NCBI GenBank assembly: GCA_900542735.1
Contig: UQOS01000040.1
Location: 1 to 10,454, forward strand
Reading direction: 5' to 3'
DNA: 10,454 nt
DNA from: an uncultured Mycoplasmatota bacterium
GTDB lineage: Bacteria > Bacillota_I > Bacilli_A > RF39 > UBA660
In this document: piece after piece, positions 1-5,818 of the stretch
Layout of the letters: each line of letters starts with the position of its first letter
Position numbering within the stretch: the first letter of the stretch is position 1
The notes under the pieces: model-generated
The model's database searches: none
Told to the model about the DNA's origin: nothing
Seen by the model: the letters and a program-made list of their open reading frames with translations, nothing else
Program-made: the position numbers and the translations under genes

Positions 1-92
1 TTAAAAAATGCATAAGTTACTCCTACTGTTATTACTATTAAACTAATAATTCCTATTAATGTAATAATAATCTGTTTCTTTTTATTTTTCAT
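1..92 (-). CDS. N-terminus of a membrane-anchored or secreted protein (partial)
   Basis: Only the first 30 codons are inside the window; the frame is open at base 1. The peptide starts MKNKKKQ, followed by a long hydrophobic stretch (about residues 8-25) and then Thr-Tyr-Ala-Phe-Phe. A short Lys-rich cytoplasmic head followed by one hydrophobic helix is a signal peptide or signal anchor, so the rest should be outside the cell. The hydrophobic run ending in a Tyr-Ala-Phe-Phe-like motif recalls the leaders of TasA/camelysin-like surface proteins, but too little is visible to assign a family. The start is well supported: a perfect AGGAGG (98-103) lies five bases upstream of the ATG, and a sigma-A-type promoter lies at 146-174. 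It follows the nuclease gene in the same direction, probably as a separate transcript. Confidence 0.75.
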   Translation of the reverse strand, partial: MKNKKKQIIITLIGIISLIVITVGVTYAFF

Positions 93-97
93 AGTGA

Positions 98-103
98 CCT
101 CCT
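98..103 (-). promoter_or_regulatory. Shine-Dalgarno site of the left-edge gene
   Basis: AGGAGG on the minus strand, five bases before the ATG at 92. It fixes the start of a reading frame too short within the window to be recognised on length alone. Confidence 0.8.
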
Positions 104-145
104 ACTGCTTAGTCTTTACTATTTTCTATTTTTTATTACATTTCA

Positions 146-174
146 ATTATATAATAATTATCATTTGTAAACAA
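146..174 (-). promoter_or_regulatory. Sigma-A-type promoter for the left-edge gene
   Basis: Minus-strand TTGTTT (169-174) and TATAAT (146-151) are separated by exactly 17 bases. The predicted start site near 139 leaves a leader of about 47 bases before the ATG at 92, with a consensus ribosome site. The surroundings are very AT-rich, which raises the chance of a spurious match, but the exact hexamer, the 17-base spacing and the position between two co-directed genes support it. Confidence 0.6.
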
Positions 175-177
175 GAT

Positions 178-208
178 ACAATTTCTATTTTTCACAATTT
201 CTATTTTT
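178..208. repeat. Tandem 15-bp direct repeat at the end of the nuclease gene
   Basis: The plus-strand unit ACAATTTCTATTTTT occurs at 178-192 and again at 194-208, a 16-base period with a one-base spacer. The second copy overlaps the last codons of the nuclease gene. A shorter related copy, TTTCTATTTTTTA, occurs at 123-135. It may be replication slippage in AT-rich DNA. There is no GC-rich stem here, so it is not an ordinary terminator. Confidence 0.7.
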
Positions 209-953
209 TACTCAACTTGCTTTCTCCAGTCTTATAATCTATCGTAATACCATCTTGAATATTATAAACAAATACATGAAACATAATACCTTTACCATTA
301 TCTTCTACAGAGTATGCTTCCATTTCTACTCCTGTTGCTAATAAATTATCTTCTTCAAAAATAGGAGTTACTCGGTATAAAACATGATTATTGGTTTCCT
401 TAATATAACTTGCTACTTTGTTTTCCCATTCCAACATACCAACAGTATTCATATATCTCGTACAAGTAATTAAATTTTTATCATTAGCGTTTTCTCCAGT
501 TAATTGATACCCTATCAAATGACATCTATTATATAAATACTTTCCATCTACAATATCATATTTTACTGTATGCCAACCAGATGGTTTTATCATACCAATA
601 GAGCCTCTTTCATCTGTTGGCATTAAATCTTTACCAATATTACTAAAAGCAACACCACATCTACCAAGTGAATCTAAATTACTATAACTTTCAAAAGATT
701 TAGTAGTTTTATCACTTTCTGTAAAATTAGGAATATTATCATTAATTACTACATAACTAGAGCCACTATATGGTGGTATTTCATTTATATTATAAGAATA
801 TTTAACTTCTTCTTTCTTTTCAAAAACAGATGCTACAATATTATCATTCACAAAATTATAAACATCTTGGTAATTTACCCCTAATAATAATGCTAGTATC
901 GCTATAATTGATACACTAGCTTTATTCATTTTTTTATTATTCTTTTTTTTCAT
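201..953 (-). CDS. Membrane-anchored DNA/RNA non-specific endonuclease (EndA/NucA-like)
   Basis: A 250-residue protein with a Lys/Asn-rich cytoplasmic head, one hydrophobic anchor (about residues 12-26) and an extracellular nuclease domain. The core is the segment Asn142-Arg-Cys-His145-Leu-Ile-Gly, matching the Asp-Arg-Gly-His active-site block of the beta-beta-alpha-metal non-specific nucleases (EndA, NucA) with Asn-Arg-Cys replacing Asp-Arg-Gly. His145 is the expected general base. The Asn-rich stretch after it (residues 155-160) and the TRYMN block (165-169) fit the metal-binding helix region. Such enzymes cut DNA and RNA at the cell surface for nutrient use or DNA uptake. The start at 953 has a GAGG-type ribosome site. 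The gene follows the cohesin-like gene by 21 bases with no promoter between them, so both are probably one operon. The Asn-Arg-Cys-His variant is, from memory, common in clostridial homologues, so activity is likely but unproven. Confidence 0.88.
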   Translation of the reverse strand: MKKKNNKKMNKASVSIIAILALLLGVNYQDVYNFVNDNIVASVFEKKEEVKYSYNINEIPPYSGSSYVVINDNIPNFTESDKTTKSFESYSNLDSLGRCGVAFSNIGKDLMPTDERGSIGMIKPSGWHTVKYDIVDGKYLYNRCHLIGYQLTGENANDKNLITCTRYMNTVGMLEWENKVASYIKETNNHVLYRVTPIFEEDNLLATGVEMEAYSVEDNGKGIMFHVFVYNIQDGITIDYKTGESKLSKK

Positions 954-974
954 AACTACCTCTTCCGTATTAGA

Positions 975-2111
975 TTAATTATCTTCCCATTTCTTTATCA
1001 TTTTATTTAGTTTACGGTTACTAATTTTAGATCCAATTAAACATAATATTAAAATAGTAATAATACCAATACCCACATAAATACTATACTTCTTAATATT
1101 TTTAACCAATTTAGATTCTACTTTTTTAATATGAATCACATAAATCTTTTTACTACCATCTTCTGCTGTTACGGTAACTGTTACCTTATCTTTTAAATTT
1201 TCATTACCCTCTATTTTATATTTTGCCCTAAAATCTTCTGTAACTGCTTTAATATCTAATGATTGTCTATAATTATCTATTTGAACACTATACTCTAATT
1301 TATCTTTTTGAAAATCAAATGGATAATCATCTATTTCTAAAGACATTAAATAACAGTTTGAAGATTTTGTATCTTCTTGTTTCGTTTCTTGCAAAGTAGA
1401 ACTTTCTTTATTTTCTGTGTTATTAGTAGTATTTTGATTACTATTACTATTACTATTATTATTTTTTATTTCTTGTTGTGCCTTTTCAATGATACTAGTA
1501 TCAATTTCAGGCTTTGCTGTTTCAGTAGGAATTTCTTTAGCTGGAACATCTTCTACTTTTTTATTTTCTTGTTTAATAGGAATAGTACGCACAATTTCTT
1601 TTGTATAAGATAACTCCTCTAAATTTTCTTCTGTATAGCTTTCTAAAGAAGTATCAATTGGTAAAGCATAGGAAGCAACCTCTGTTAATTTAATATCTGT
1701 ACTAGCTTTTTCACTATTTTTCACATAGAACTTCAAGGTAGCAGAATAATTTGTACAAGCTAAAAATCCATCAATACATTTATTAGCATTATTATAAACT
1801 CTAACAGTACTTAACACATAATATTTACCATCTTCTGTTACAACTTCACTATCATAACCATCAGCTGATACTCCCATATAATTAAGAATTTCATTATCAA
1901 AATCAATTTCTAATGCTACAATATAAATCCCATCACTATTTTCTGTATCTTTTAAAATACCTGAAAAATTAACTCCAAAAGAGACATTAATATATTTGCC
2001 TGCTTCTGTTTCTGAAACTTCAGAAATAGAAGTACTAGTAATACTAGCTTTAGCTGATGCAACTGGCAAAAACAATAAAAAACTTAAAAAACAAAATAAA
2101 ACTTTTTTCAT
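975..2111 (-). CDS. Surface protein: signal peptide, cohesin-like domain, cadherin-like domain, C-terminal membrane anchor
   Basis: Starting at 2111 the protein has 378 residues. A signal peptide ends near Ala-Ser-Ala (residues 18-20). Then comes a beta-rich domain (about 25-165) resembling a cohesin/adhesion fold, with two cysteines eight residues apart that could form a disulphide. A Ser/Thr/Asn/Glu-rich linker (about 170-255) follows, with a run of Asn-Ser repeats. Next is a domain of about 75 residues resembling the bacterial cadherin-like beta-sandwich (Pfam Cadherin-like), with its Leu-Glu-Tyr-Ser-Val and Tyr-Val-Ile-His-Ile strands. A hydrophobic helix (about 343-364) and a basic tail end the protein. 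It should display binding domains outside, anchored by the C-terminal helix; there is no LPXTG motif. An in-frame ATG at 2129 is less likely because the GAGGGAG ribosome site lies between it and 2111. It is transcribed from a promoter at 2138-2166 together with the nuclease gene. The ligand is unknown. Confidence 0.82.
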   Translation of the reverse strand: MKKVLFCFLSFLLFLPVASAKASITSTSISEVSETEAGKYINVSFGVNFSGILKDTENSDGIYIVALEIDFDNEILNYMGVSADGYDSEVVTEDGKYYVLSTVRVYNNANKCIDGFLACTNYSATLKFYVKNSEKASTDIKLTEVASYALPIDTSLESYTEENLEELSYTKEIVRTIPIKQENKKVEDVPAKEIPTETAKPEIDTSIIEKAQQEIKNNNSNSNSNQNTTNNTENKESSTLQETKQEDTKSSNCYLMSLEIDDYPFDFQKDKLEYSVQIDNYRQSLDIKAVTEDFRAKYKIEGNENLKDKVTVTVTAEDGSKKIYVIHIKKVESKLVKNIKKYSIYVGIGIITILILCLIGSKISNRKLNKMIKKWEDN

Positions 2112-2137
2112 AACTACTCCCTCTATCATATATTTAA

Positions 2138-2166
2138 ATTATATCACGCTTTGTTTCATTTTCCAA
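2138..2166 (-). promoter_or_regulatory. Extended -10 promoter of the cohesin-like/nuclease operon
   Basis: Minus-strand TTGGAA (2161-2166), a 17-base spacer and TATAAT (2138-2143), with TGA immediately before the -10 giving an extended -10 element. The predicted start near 2131 would begin transcription at or just before the upstream ATG at 2129, further supporting the inner start at 2111. Confidence 0.7.
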
Positions 2167-2205
2167 ACTCTATTTTATTATAATGTATAGCTTTCATATT
2201 ACATT

Positions 2206-2238
2206 AAAATAAGTTCAAGCAAAGCACTTGAACTTATT
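2206..2238 (-). terminator. Terminator after the EEP-family gene
   Basis: A perfect 12-bp stem (AATAAGTTCAAG at 2208-2219 with its complement at 2227-2238) and a 7-base loop lie 14 bases past the stop codon. On the minus strand the stem ends in TTATT followed by TT. The U-run is modest and both flanks are T-rich, so it may also work for plus-strand transcription, although no plus-strand gene is seen. Confidence 0.75.
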
Positions 2239-2252
2239 ATTTTATATAAAAT

Positions 2253-3023
2253 TTATTTTCTTCTAATATCAGCATATATCATATCATGATCAGATGTGTC
2301 ATTAGCATCAATTCTACCAGCATTTTCTACTTCAAAATCATTTGGTATAAAAATGAAATCTTCTTTCTTTTCTTCGTTATTTTTTCCATGCCAAGTAGCA
2401 CCATCAATATCAACTACTTTTAACTGACTAGAAACATCTATTACAAATTGTTTAAAATTATTATCATTTAATTCCATATTGAAATCACCAGTTAAAATAA
2501 TTTTATAGTCTTTAGAATATTTTAAAATAATACTTTTTAATTTTTCTAATTGCTTAGCTTGAATAGAAGGTACCTGATAATCCAAATGTGTATTAATCAT
2601 ACAAATCTTTCTATGTTCATTATCTTCAGTAACCACAATAGTAGCTACTCTAGGCATAATAGATGCTTTCATAATAGATGTTTTGAGATCTGGAAAATTA
2701 TTTGCAATCCAAGGTAACCATATAGTATTTGTTTCTAAAACTTTTTGATTTGTAAGAATATTATTGTTTTCATTATATGGTAAAAACTTTAAAGCATTGC
2801 CATAACGATAACTACCTAAAAATTGATAATTATGTAACTCTAAAGCAAGTTCATTTACATATTTGATAGTTAATTCTTGAGTTCCTAATAAATCAAACTC
2901 TTTTTCTTTGATAATATTAGCTACATATTTGGCATTAGAAGTACCATCTTCACGGATACCACCATTACGATTAATACCATTATCTTTCATATTAAAACTA
3001 CCAACTTTTAATAAATCACTCAT
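2253..3023 (-). CDS. Endonuclease/exonuclease/phosphatase (EEP) family protein
   Basis: A 256-residue protein with the full motif series of the DNase I-like EEP fold in the right order: Ser-Phe-Asn11 near the N-terminus, Gly-Thr-Gln-Glu50 (metal-binding Glu), Asn-Thr-His146-Leu-Asp148, Thr-Gly-Asp180-Phe-Asn182, Asp222-Phe-Ile-Phe, and Ser-Asp245-His246 near the end. The length matches compact family members. All key catalytic positions are present, so it should be an active Mg-dependent phosphodiesterase or phosphatase. The family includes exonuclease III, DNase I, sphingomyelinases and sugar/phosphoinositide phosphatases, and the substrate cannot be told from these motifs. There is no signal peptide or membrane segment, so it acts in the cytoplasm. 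The ATG at 3023 has an AAGGAAAG ribosome site. The gene has its own promoter and terminator and appears to be a single-gene unit. Confidence 0.88.
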   Translation of the reverse strand: MSDLLKVGSFNMKDNGINRNGGIREDGTSNAKYVANIIKEKEFDLLGTQELTIKYVNELALELHNYQFLGSYRYGNALKFLPYNENNNILTNQKVLETNTIWLPWIANNFPDLKTSIMKASIMPRVATIVVTEDNEHRKICMINTHLDYQVPSIQAKQLEKLKSIILKYSKDYKIILTGDFNMELNDNNFKQFVIDVSSQLKVVDIDGATWHGKNNEEKKEDFIFIPNDFEVENAGRIDANDTSDHDMIYADIRRK

Positions 3024-3045
3024 ACTCTTTCCTTCAAACGCCTAT

Positions 3046-3055
3046 ATTATACCAT
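3046..3055 (-). promoter_or_regulatory. Extended -10 promoter of the EEP-family gene
   Basis: Minus-strand TATAAT (3046-3051) preceded by TGG, an extended -10 element, 23 bases upstream of the ATG at 3023. No good -35 hexamer is present at 17 or 18 bases (TATATG or TTATAT), which is typical of promoters that depend on the extended -10. Confidence 0.6.
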
Positions 3056-3194
3056 GTCTAAAAAAATTCATATAACTCTGATAGTTTTCTATATTAACAT
3101 TTATATTGGTAGATAAAGTAAACAAAATAAGAATTTAATTCATTGCCATTTTGTTGTCAATAACATTCATAAACAGAATATTTCAATATCAAGT

Positions 3195-3237
3195 TTAAAA
3201 AAACAAAATAAAAGAACACTCATTTAAAAAAGTGTTC
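3195..3237 (-). terminator. Terminator of the tRNA-Met gene
   Basis: On the minus strand, a 7-bp stem (GAACACT at 3231-3237 with AGTGTTC at 3214-3220) and a 10-base loop are followed by a T-rich tail with TTTT and TTTTTTT runs. It lies about 40 bases downstream of the CCA end. The stretch from here to the EEP promoter (about 3056-3194) shows no gene or clear signal. Confidence 0.75.
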
Positions 3238-3277
3238 AGTGCGCAATATTCCTTATAAGATAAGGGTAAAATCATTA

Positions 3278-3354
3278 TGGTAGCGAGAGGGGGGATCGAA
3301 CCCTCGACCTTTCGGGTATGAACCGAACGCTCTAGCCAGCTGAGCTACCTCGCC
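3278..3354 (-). tRNA. tRNA-Met (CAT), elongator type, with encoded CCA
   Basis: The 77-base minus-strand sequence folds as a full cloverleaf. The acceptor is GGCGAGG with TCTCGCT (G-T wobbles at the first and last pairs), then discriminator A and encoded CCA. The D-arm is GCTC/GAGC. The anticodon stem is TTCGG/CCGAA with loop TTCATAC, giving anticodon CAT at 3318-3320. The T-loop is TTCGATC. The first acceptor pair is G-T, not the C-A mismatch of initiators, and the D-arm and anticodon arm match Bacillota elongator Met tRNAs, so initiator is unlikely. The tRNA-Ile2 (CAT, lysidine) alternative is less likely because overall similarity is to Met. The second T-stem pair is an A-C mismatch (3304 and 3290). 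It sits alone, with its own promoter and terminator. Confidence 0.95.
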
Positions 3355-3365
3355 ATGACATATAC

Positions 3366-3394
3366 ATTGTATCAAAGATTTATTTTCCTGACAA
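3366..3394 (-). promoter_or_regulatory. Promoter of the tRNA-Met gene
   Basis: Minus-strand TTGTCA (3389-3394), a 17-base spacer and TACAAT (3366-3371): five of six matches in each hexamer, about 12 bases ahead of the tRNA 5' end. It is the strongest -35/-10 pair in the window, as expected for a stable RNA gene. Confidence 0.8.
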
Positions 3395-3412
3395 TACCCT
3401 TTTTCAATTTTT

Positions 3413-3688
3413 TTACTGACGCAGGCTGTCGAGTTCTTTTTGCATGGCAGAAATCATCTTTTCCATAATATGAATGGTATCATCTTTTGAAAATTGATTA
3501 CTAGTATTTTCATATCTTTCAGCTTGTACTTGTTTATAAAAAGCATTTGTACATAATACTTGTGCTGTTAACATTAACCAGTTACCTAAAGCATTCTGTT
3601 CATTAGCAGTTAAATCATCAATTAATAAATATCCTACTACAACTGCACTAAAAGAAAAGGCTTTAGCTGGAATATCTGGTAAATGCAT
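3413..3688 (-). CDS. Small conserved-type hypothetical protein (91 residues)
   Basis: The first half (about residues 8-50) is hydrophobic, with a helix through Ala-Val-Val-Val-Gly-Tyr-Leu-Leu-Ile. The block Asn-Glu-Gln-Asn-Ala-Leu-Gly-Asn-Trp-Leu-Met-Leu (29-40) is one I recall from uncharacterised small proteins of gut Bacillota. The last third (about 68-91) is a charged amphipathic helix that could be a short coiled coil. No enzyme motif is seen. The ATG directly follows the TAA of the upstream gene (TAAATG), and its AGGAGGAG ribosome site is formed by that gene's last codons (Arg-Arg-Ser). Translation is therefore almost surely coupled and the two products are probably made in step. It may associate with membranes; the function is unknown. 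Confidence 0.8.
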   Translation of the reverse strand: MHLPDIPAKAFSFSAVVVGYLLIDDLTANEQNALGNWLMLTAQVLCTNAFYKQVQAERYENTSNQFSKDDTIHIMEKMISAMQKELDSLRQ

Positions 3689-4402
3689 TTAACTCCTCCT
3701 ATTAATATTTAATTCAGAATAAGGAATAATAATATAAAAAGAGCCATAACTATAAGGAGCTACTTGATAACGATTAAAATAAACAGTAAACCCATTTGGA
3801 GTAAATGCAAAATTTTTAAAATTATCATTAGTAGGAGTAGTACCTTCTAATAACATTTCTTTTATGCTTTGATTTTGTAAGTCTTTATTTTTAAGTAGTT
3901 CTTCCCTACTCTTATTAGATAGAAACGATAATAAATCAGGATTATCTTTTACTAATTCAGAAATGGTGATTACTTTATTTTCTTTTTTATCATAAGAAAT
4001 GGTATCTATAATAGTATTAGGGTGAGCTCCACCAGTATTTACAAAAATGGTAAATACATAACTAACGATATCTTGATAAGAATAAGTATCATAAGTAATA
4101 TCTAAAGAATAAATTTGATTATCAATAATAGGTTTAGAAGCAATAATAAAATCATCTAAATACTTTTTAATCAAACTTTCTATTTCCTGATTAAGAATAG
4201 AATAGCCAGTATAAGGATAATGAATATTTACTTTATAAGTATAATCAGGCGCTATTTCTTCTATCTTTTTTTCAGTATCTAACTGATTAGACGCTATTAA
4301 AGAAACAGAATGAAAAGTATAGATATCTTTTTTTAGAAACAAAAAATAAATGAAAGTAAGAAAAAGACAAAACAATAATAGAATAAACAAATATTTTTTC
4401 AA
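3689..4402 (-). CDS. Membrane-anchored DUF4163/DUF3298-like extracellular protein (RsiV/PdaC-type domain)
   Basis: A hydrophobic anchor (Lys-Lys-Tyr-Leu-Phe then about 18 apolar residues) is followed by an extracellular domain. That domain starts Tyr-Lys-Val-Asn-Ile-His-Tyr-Pro, the usual opening of DUF4163. It contains Asn-Thr-Gly-Gly-Ala-His-Pro-Asn, the signature of DUF3298, and ends with Tyr-Gln-Val-Ala-Pro-Tyr-Ser-Tyr-Gly and Ile-Pro-Tyr-Ser-Glu-Leu. The same two-part module occurs in the lysozyme-sensing anti-sigma factor RsiV and at the N-terminus of the deacetylase PdaC. Here there is no long cytoplasmic anti-sigma region and no deacetylase domain, so a wall- or lysozyme-binding role is only inference. 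The start: a GTG at 4411 would be three codons longer, but AGGTG (4409-4413) overlaps it and sits six bases before the TTG at 4402, so I choose the TTG. It follows murC after a terminator and is coupled to the 91-residue gene. Confidence 0.83.
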   Translation of the reverse strand: MKKYLFILLLFCLFLTFIYFLFLKKDIYTFHSVSLIASNQLDTEKKIEEIAPDYTYKVNIHYPYTGYSILNQEIESLIKKYLDDFIIASKPIIDNQIYSLDITYDTYSYQDIVSYVFTIFVNTGGAHPNTIIDTISYDKKENKVITISELVKDNPDLLSFLSNKSREELLKNKDLQNQSIKEMLLEGTTPTNDNFKNFAFTPNGFTVYFNRYQVAPYSYGSFYIIIPYSELNINRRS

Positions 4403-4408
4403 GAGTAT

Positions 4409-4413
4409 CACCT
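4409..4413 (-). promoter_or_regulatory. Ribosome site that argues for a TTG start at 4402
   Basis: AGGTG on the minus strand lies six bases before the TTG at 4402, an ideal spacing. It overlaps the GTG at 4411, which would have no Shine-Dalgarno sequence of its own. Confidence 0.6.
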
Positions 4414-4435
4414 ATTTTAATAGATGAAAAAAGTA

Positions 4436-4465
4436 TGAAAAAAAGTACTGTTTATTTAGTACTTT
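4436..4465 (-). terminator. Terminator of murC, starting inside its last codons
   Basis: On the minus strand, an 8-bp stem AAAGTACT (4458-4465) pairs with AGTACTTT (4442-4449) around an 8-base loop that contains the TAA stop, followed by a T-rich tail including seven consecutive T residues. The 5' arm is made by the Glu-Ser-Thr codons of MurC. Confidence 0.75.
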
Positions 4466-5765
4466 CTAACAAAGATTCATATTTATCTTTTATATGACTA
4501 ATACTAGCACAACTCATAAAACAAATAACGGCATTTTGGTATTTTAGTAATTTATCAACATCATCTTCTCCAATGATTTCGCCATCAGGAATATCTTTAA
4601 GAACTAAAGAAGAAGTAATACCTGGATAGTCTTCTTGTTTTTCACGGTTACAATCAATTTCTGTCATAAATACTTTATCAGCAATTTTTAAACTATCTGC
4701 AAATTCTTTGGTGAAAGCTGCTGTTCTAGAATAAGTATTAGGTTTAAATACTGCAATTAATTTTTTATCAGGATACTTTGCTCTAGCCGCTTCTAATGTC
4801 ACTTTAATTTCTGTTGGATGATGAGCATAATCATCAATCGTTACAATATCACCAAATGTTTTTAATGAAAATCTTCTAGCTGCATTTTTAAAACTGGAGA
4901 ATAGCCTTTGAATATCTTGAGTATTAACACCCAAATAGATGCAAACAATAATACAAGCTAAACTATTTAAAACCATATGATTTCCATATAGTGGGATTGT
5001 AAATTGTCCTAAAAATTCTTTTTCATGGTATACATCAAAACTGCTTCCTATATCATTAACAGCAATATTTTTAGCTACATATTCATTAGCATCATCAAAG
5101 CCATAAAAAATAACCTTTTTATCAAAATTAATTTTTCTAATATTTTCATTATCACCACATGCAACAATCATATCTTTTGTTTGATGAGAAAACTGTTCAA
5201 AGGTATGGATGATATCATTAATATCACGATAGCATTCTGTATGCTCTAACTCAATATTAGTAATTACTGATATGGTTGGGTGATATGCTAAAAAGTGACG
5301 ATTAAATTCATCAGATTCTATTACGAATAATTCATTTGTATCATTAGCATGACCTCTACCATCACCAATAAAATAATTACAACCATAGATAGAATTTAAA
5401 ACATGACTAATTAAAGAAGAAGTTGTAGTCTTTCCATGAGTACCACTAATAGAAATAGTTTTAAACTTATCTGTTAATTCTCCAATAATTTCATTGTAAG
5501 CTTTTACAGTAAGTCCTAACTCTTTTACTCTTTTTAATTCTTTATGATCTTCACTAAGAGCCTTAGAATAAGTAACAATCGTATCAGAATCAATTTCATG
5601 ATTTCCATCATAATAAATAGGAATTTTTCTATCATCTAATCCAATTTCTGTAAATTTCCATTCTTTAACATCATCGTAACCTGATACACTATTTCCTAAA
5701 TCATGGAGTAAACAAGCAAGTGTTGCCATACCAGAACCTTTAATACCTAAACAATAATATTTCAT
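4452..5765 (-). CDS. murC: UDP-N-acetylmuramate--L-alanine ligase
   Basis: MurC joins L-alanine to UDP-N-acetylmuramic acid using ATP, the first amino-acid step of peptidoglycan stem-peptide synthesis, in the cytoplasm. The 437-residue protein has all Mur-ligase landmarks: an N-terminal Rossmann motif Gly7-Ile-Lys-Gly-Ser-Gly, the ATP loop Gly108-Thr-His-Gly-Lys-Thr-Thr-Thr, Glu150-Ser-Asp-Glu-Phe, Asn170-Ile-Glu-Leu-Glu-His, Gly-Asn-His-Met-Val-Leu-Asn (261-267), and the MurC-typical Asp-Asp-Tyr-Ala-His-His-Pro (311-317). The last favours MurC over MurD, MurE or MurF. It is slightly short for the family but complete. The ATG at 5765 has a strong AGGAAGTGA ribosome site and a promoter just upstream. 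It is not in a division/cell-wall cluster here; the neighbours are sigma-like genes and a DUF3298 protein. A related enzyme such as Mpl is the main alternative and is unlikely here. Confidence 0.93.
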   Translation of the reverse strand: MKYYCLGIKGSGMATLACLLHDLGNSVSGYDDVKEWKFTEIGLDDRKIPIYYDGNHEIDSDTIVTYSKALSEDHKELKRVKELGLTVKAYNEIIGELTDKFKTISISGTHGKTTTSSLISHVLNSIYGCNYFIGDGRGHANDTNELFVIESDEFNRHFLAYHPTISVITNIELEHTECYRDINDIIHTFEQFSHQTKDMIVACGDNENIRKINFDKKVIFYGFDDANEYVAKNIAVNDIGSSFDVYHEKEFLGQFTIPLYGNHMVLNSLACIIVCIYLGVNTQDIQRLFSSFKNAARRFSLKTFGDIVTIDDYAHHPTEIKVTLEAARAKYPDKKLIAVFKPNTYSRTAAFTKEFADSLKIADKVFMTEIDCNREKQEDYPGITSSLVLKDIPDGEIIGEDDVDKLLKYQNAVICFMSCASISHIKDKYESLLESTK

Positions 5766-5784
5766 ATAATCACTTCCTAATTTA

Positions 5785-5813
5785 ATTATACAAATTAAGA
5801 ATATAATTTACAA
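5785..5813 (-). promoter_or_regulatory. Promoter of murC
   Basis: Minus-strand TTGTAA (5808-5813), 17 bases, then a perfect TATAAT (5785-5790). The expected start near 5778 leaves a leader of only about 13 bases, so the transcript would begin at the ribosome site itself. The short leader is a reason for some caution. Confidence 0.6.
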
Positions 5814-5818
5814 CCAAA

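Noticed and set aside
1377..1613. Plus-strand open frame of 78 codons inside the cohesin-like gene
   Set aside because: Its product is an Ile/Phe/Thr low-complexity reflection of the Asn/Ser/Glu-rich linker on the other strand; it has no ribosome site or promoter.
1996..2190. Plus-strand open frame of 64 codons across the start of the cohesin-like gene
   Set aside because: It lies antisense to the signal peptide and promoter of a well-supported gene, and its product resembles no protein family.
3056..3194. Small RNA or riboswitch between the EEP gene and tRNA-Met
   Set aside because: Only AT-rich sequence with no stable stem apart from the tRNA terminator and no recognisable conserved core.
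5025..5249. Plus-strand open frame of 74 codons inside murC
   Set aside because: It is fully contained in a certain murC gene on the opposite strand and has no start signals of its own.
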